Below are positions 63,118-64,000 of a DNA stretch of 64,000 nt, piece by piece. The DNA is from Micavibrio sp. TMED2. GTDB lineage: Bacteria; Pseudomonadota; Alphaproteobacteria; TMED2. The translations under genes were made by a program, and so were the position numbers. Numbering within the stretch: the first letter of the stretch is position 1; each line of letters starts with the position of its first letter. Below the pieces are notes generated by a model that ran no database searches, had not been told where the DNA came from, and saw only the letters and a list, made by a program, of their open reading frames with translations. Location of the stretch: positions 538,188 through 602,187 of the forward strand of contig NHBH01000001.1 in assembly GCA_002168225.1 (NCBI GenBank), read 5' to 3'.

Positions 63118-64000
63118 ATGATCGCCGCCCAAAACGCCCCCATCTCCACCACCCCCATCAGCAACGACCCGACTACCGAGACAGCCGCTGCCGCTGCCGC
63201 TGCCCAGCAAACCATCAATCCGATCCTGCATCGCCTGTATCACCAGTGGAATGCGGTTCAAGAACGCCTGCGCGTGGAAGTTGGCGATAATGCCTATAAA
63301 AACTGGCTGAAGCCGCTGGTGCCGACCGGTCAGGTTGACGGCGAAGTGCTGCTTGCCGTCCCGACCCGCTTTATGCGCGACTGGGTCAACCGTCATTATG
63401 TCGATCGTATCCGTCAGCTTTGGGCGGCTGAGGACGGGTCGGTTCTGCGGGTTGAGATCATCATCTCACCGAATGCGGCGGCCAATCTCGCCAAGGCGGT
63501 CAGCGAGGCGCCACCACCACCACCGGAACTGCTCAAACCATCCGATCCGGTTGAGCGCACCCGTCCGGTCAAGTTCCATGGCACCATTCGCCAGCCCGGC
63601 GATGCCGGCAATTTCAACGGCGGCTCACTGAATGACAGCGAAGAGGCTTTGCTGTCCCAGCTCGATCCACGCTTCACCTTCGACAATTTTGTTGTCGGCA
63701 AGCCGAACGAACTGGCCCATGCCGCTGCCCGCCGGGTGGCCGAAAGCGATAATGTGCCGTTCAACCCGCTGTTCCTCTATGGCGGTGTCGGCCTCGGTAA
63801 AACCCACCTGATGCACGCCATCGGCTGGGCAATCCATCAGAAGACCCCGGAACGCAAGGTGCTGTATCTCAGCGCCGAGAAGTTCATGTACCAGTTTATC
63901 CGCGCGCTCCGCTTCAAGGACACCATGGCGTTCAAGGAGCAGTTCCGCAGCGTCGATGTCCTGATGATCGATGATGTGCAGTTCATCAGCGGCAAGGAGA
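63118..64000 (+). CDS. dnaA: Chromosomal replication initiator DnaA (3' truncated by window end)
   Basis: 294 codons from ATG 63118 to the window edge. Domain I (about residues 35-105) includes WLKPLVPTGQVDGEVLLAVP and RDWVNRHYVDRIRQLW; a Pro-rich linker (domain II) follows. The AAA+ domain opens with RFTFDNFVVGKPNELAHAAA, Walker A LFLYGGVGLGKTHLMHAIG and Walker B DVLMIDDVQFISGKE, where the window ends. Initiates replication at oriC. Domains IIIb-IV lie outside. Confidence 0.97.
   Translation, partial: MIAAQNAPISTTPISNDPTTETAAAAAAAQQTINPILHRLYHQWNAVQERLRVEVGDNAYKNWLKPLVPTGQVDGEVLLAVPTRFMRDWVNRHYVDRIRQLWAAEDGSVLRVEIIISPNAAANLAKAVSEAPPPPPELLKPSDPVERTRPVKFHGTIRQPGDAGNFNGGSLNDSEEALLSQLDPRFTFDNFVVGKPNELAHAAARRVAESDNVPFNPLFLYGGVGLGKTHLMHAIGWAIHQKTPERKVLYLSAEKFMYQFIRALRFKDTMAFKEQFRSVDVLMIDDVQFISGKE

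Overview
The window is about 64 kb of chromosome from a GC-rich Gram-negative alphaproteobacterium, most likely a Rhodospirillales-like lineage. The evidence is a complete System I cytochrome c maturation operon (ccmABCDEFGHI), an RpoE/ChrR ECF11-type sigma/anti-sigma pair, the phoR-pstSCAB-phoU-phoB cluster with large PstC/PstA proteins, a MaeB-type malic enzyme fused to a phosphotransacetylase-like domain, and the mutM/ubiE/coaBC/dut and rpsT-dnaA neighbourhoods. The placement is inferred from gene content and order only. I saw no tRNA or rRNA gene, insertion sequence, prophage or CRISPR array.

Layout. 1-2.3 kb: the end of a phenylacetate-CoA ligase-like gene, two membrane-anchored proteins with a weak nuclease-fold resemblance, and a YbaK-type deacylase. 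2.4-9.2 kb: the ccm operon, with most genes overlapping by 1-4 nt. 9.2-11.4 kb: three tandem secreted proteins, each with an HExxH motif. 11.6-14.9 kb: a polar amino acid ABC importer. 15-20.2 kb: three response regulator/HPt-like pairs, with yggT-folD between the second and third. 20.4-25.8 kb: argG, a large RTX protein, rlmN and an IalB-family protein. 26-30.9 kb: rpoE-chrR, a SpoU methyltransferase coupled to a CAP-domain RTX protein, and an unknown gene. 31-36 kb: two SDR enzymes, a small exported protein and two paralogous RTX proteins. 36-44 kb: a ZntB-like transporter, a 3-oxoacid CoA-transferase whose two subunit genes are separated by an opposing gene with a BID-like region, an ECF sigma/von Willebrand A pair, and two membrane proteins. 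44.3-55.6 kb: maeB and the phosphate regulon. 55.6-64 kb: moeB-like, dut, coaBC, a small orphan gene, ubiE, mutM, an exported protein, an enoyl-CoA hydratase, rpsT, a long AT-rich spacer and the start of dnaA (cut by the window end).

How the genes work together. The ccm operon exports haem and attaches it to c-type cytochromes. PhoR/PhoB sense and respond to phosphate, which PstSCAB imports, with PhoU as the link. The RTX proteins are presumably exported by a type I system encoded elsewhere, since no transporter for them lies here. The triplicated response regulator/HPt-like modules are the least explained system in the window: two of the three HPt-like proteins have Arg where the phospho-accepting His should be. 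The three HExxH proteins and the gene separating the CoA-transferase subunits are the next most unusual elements.
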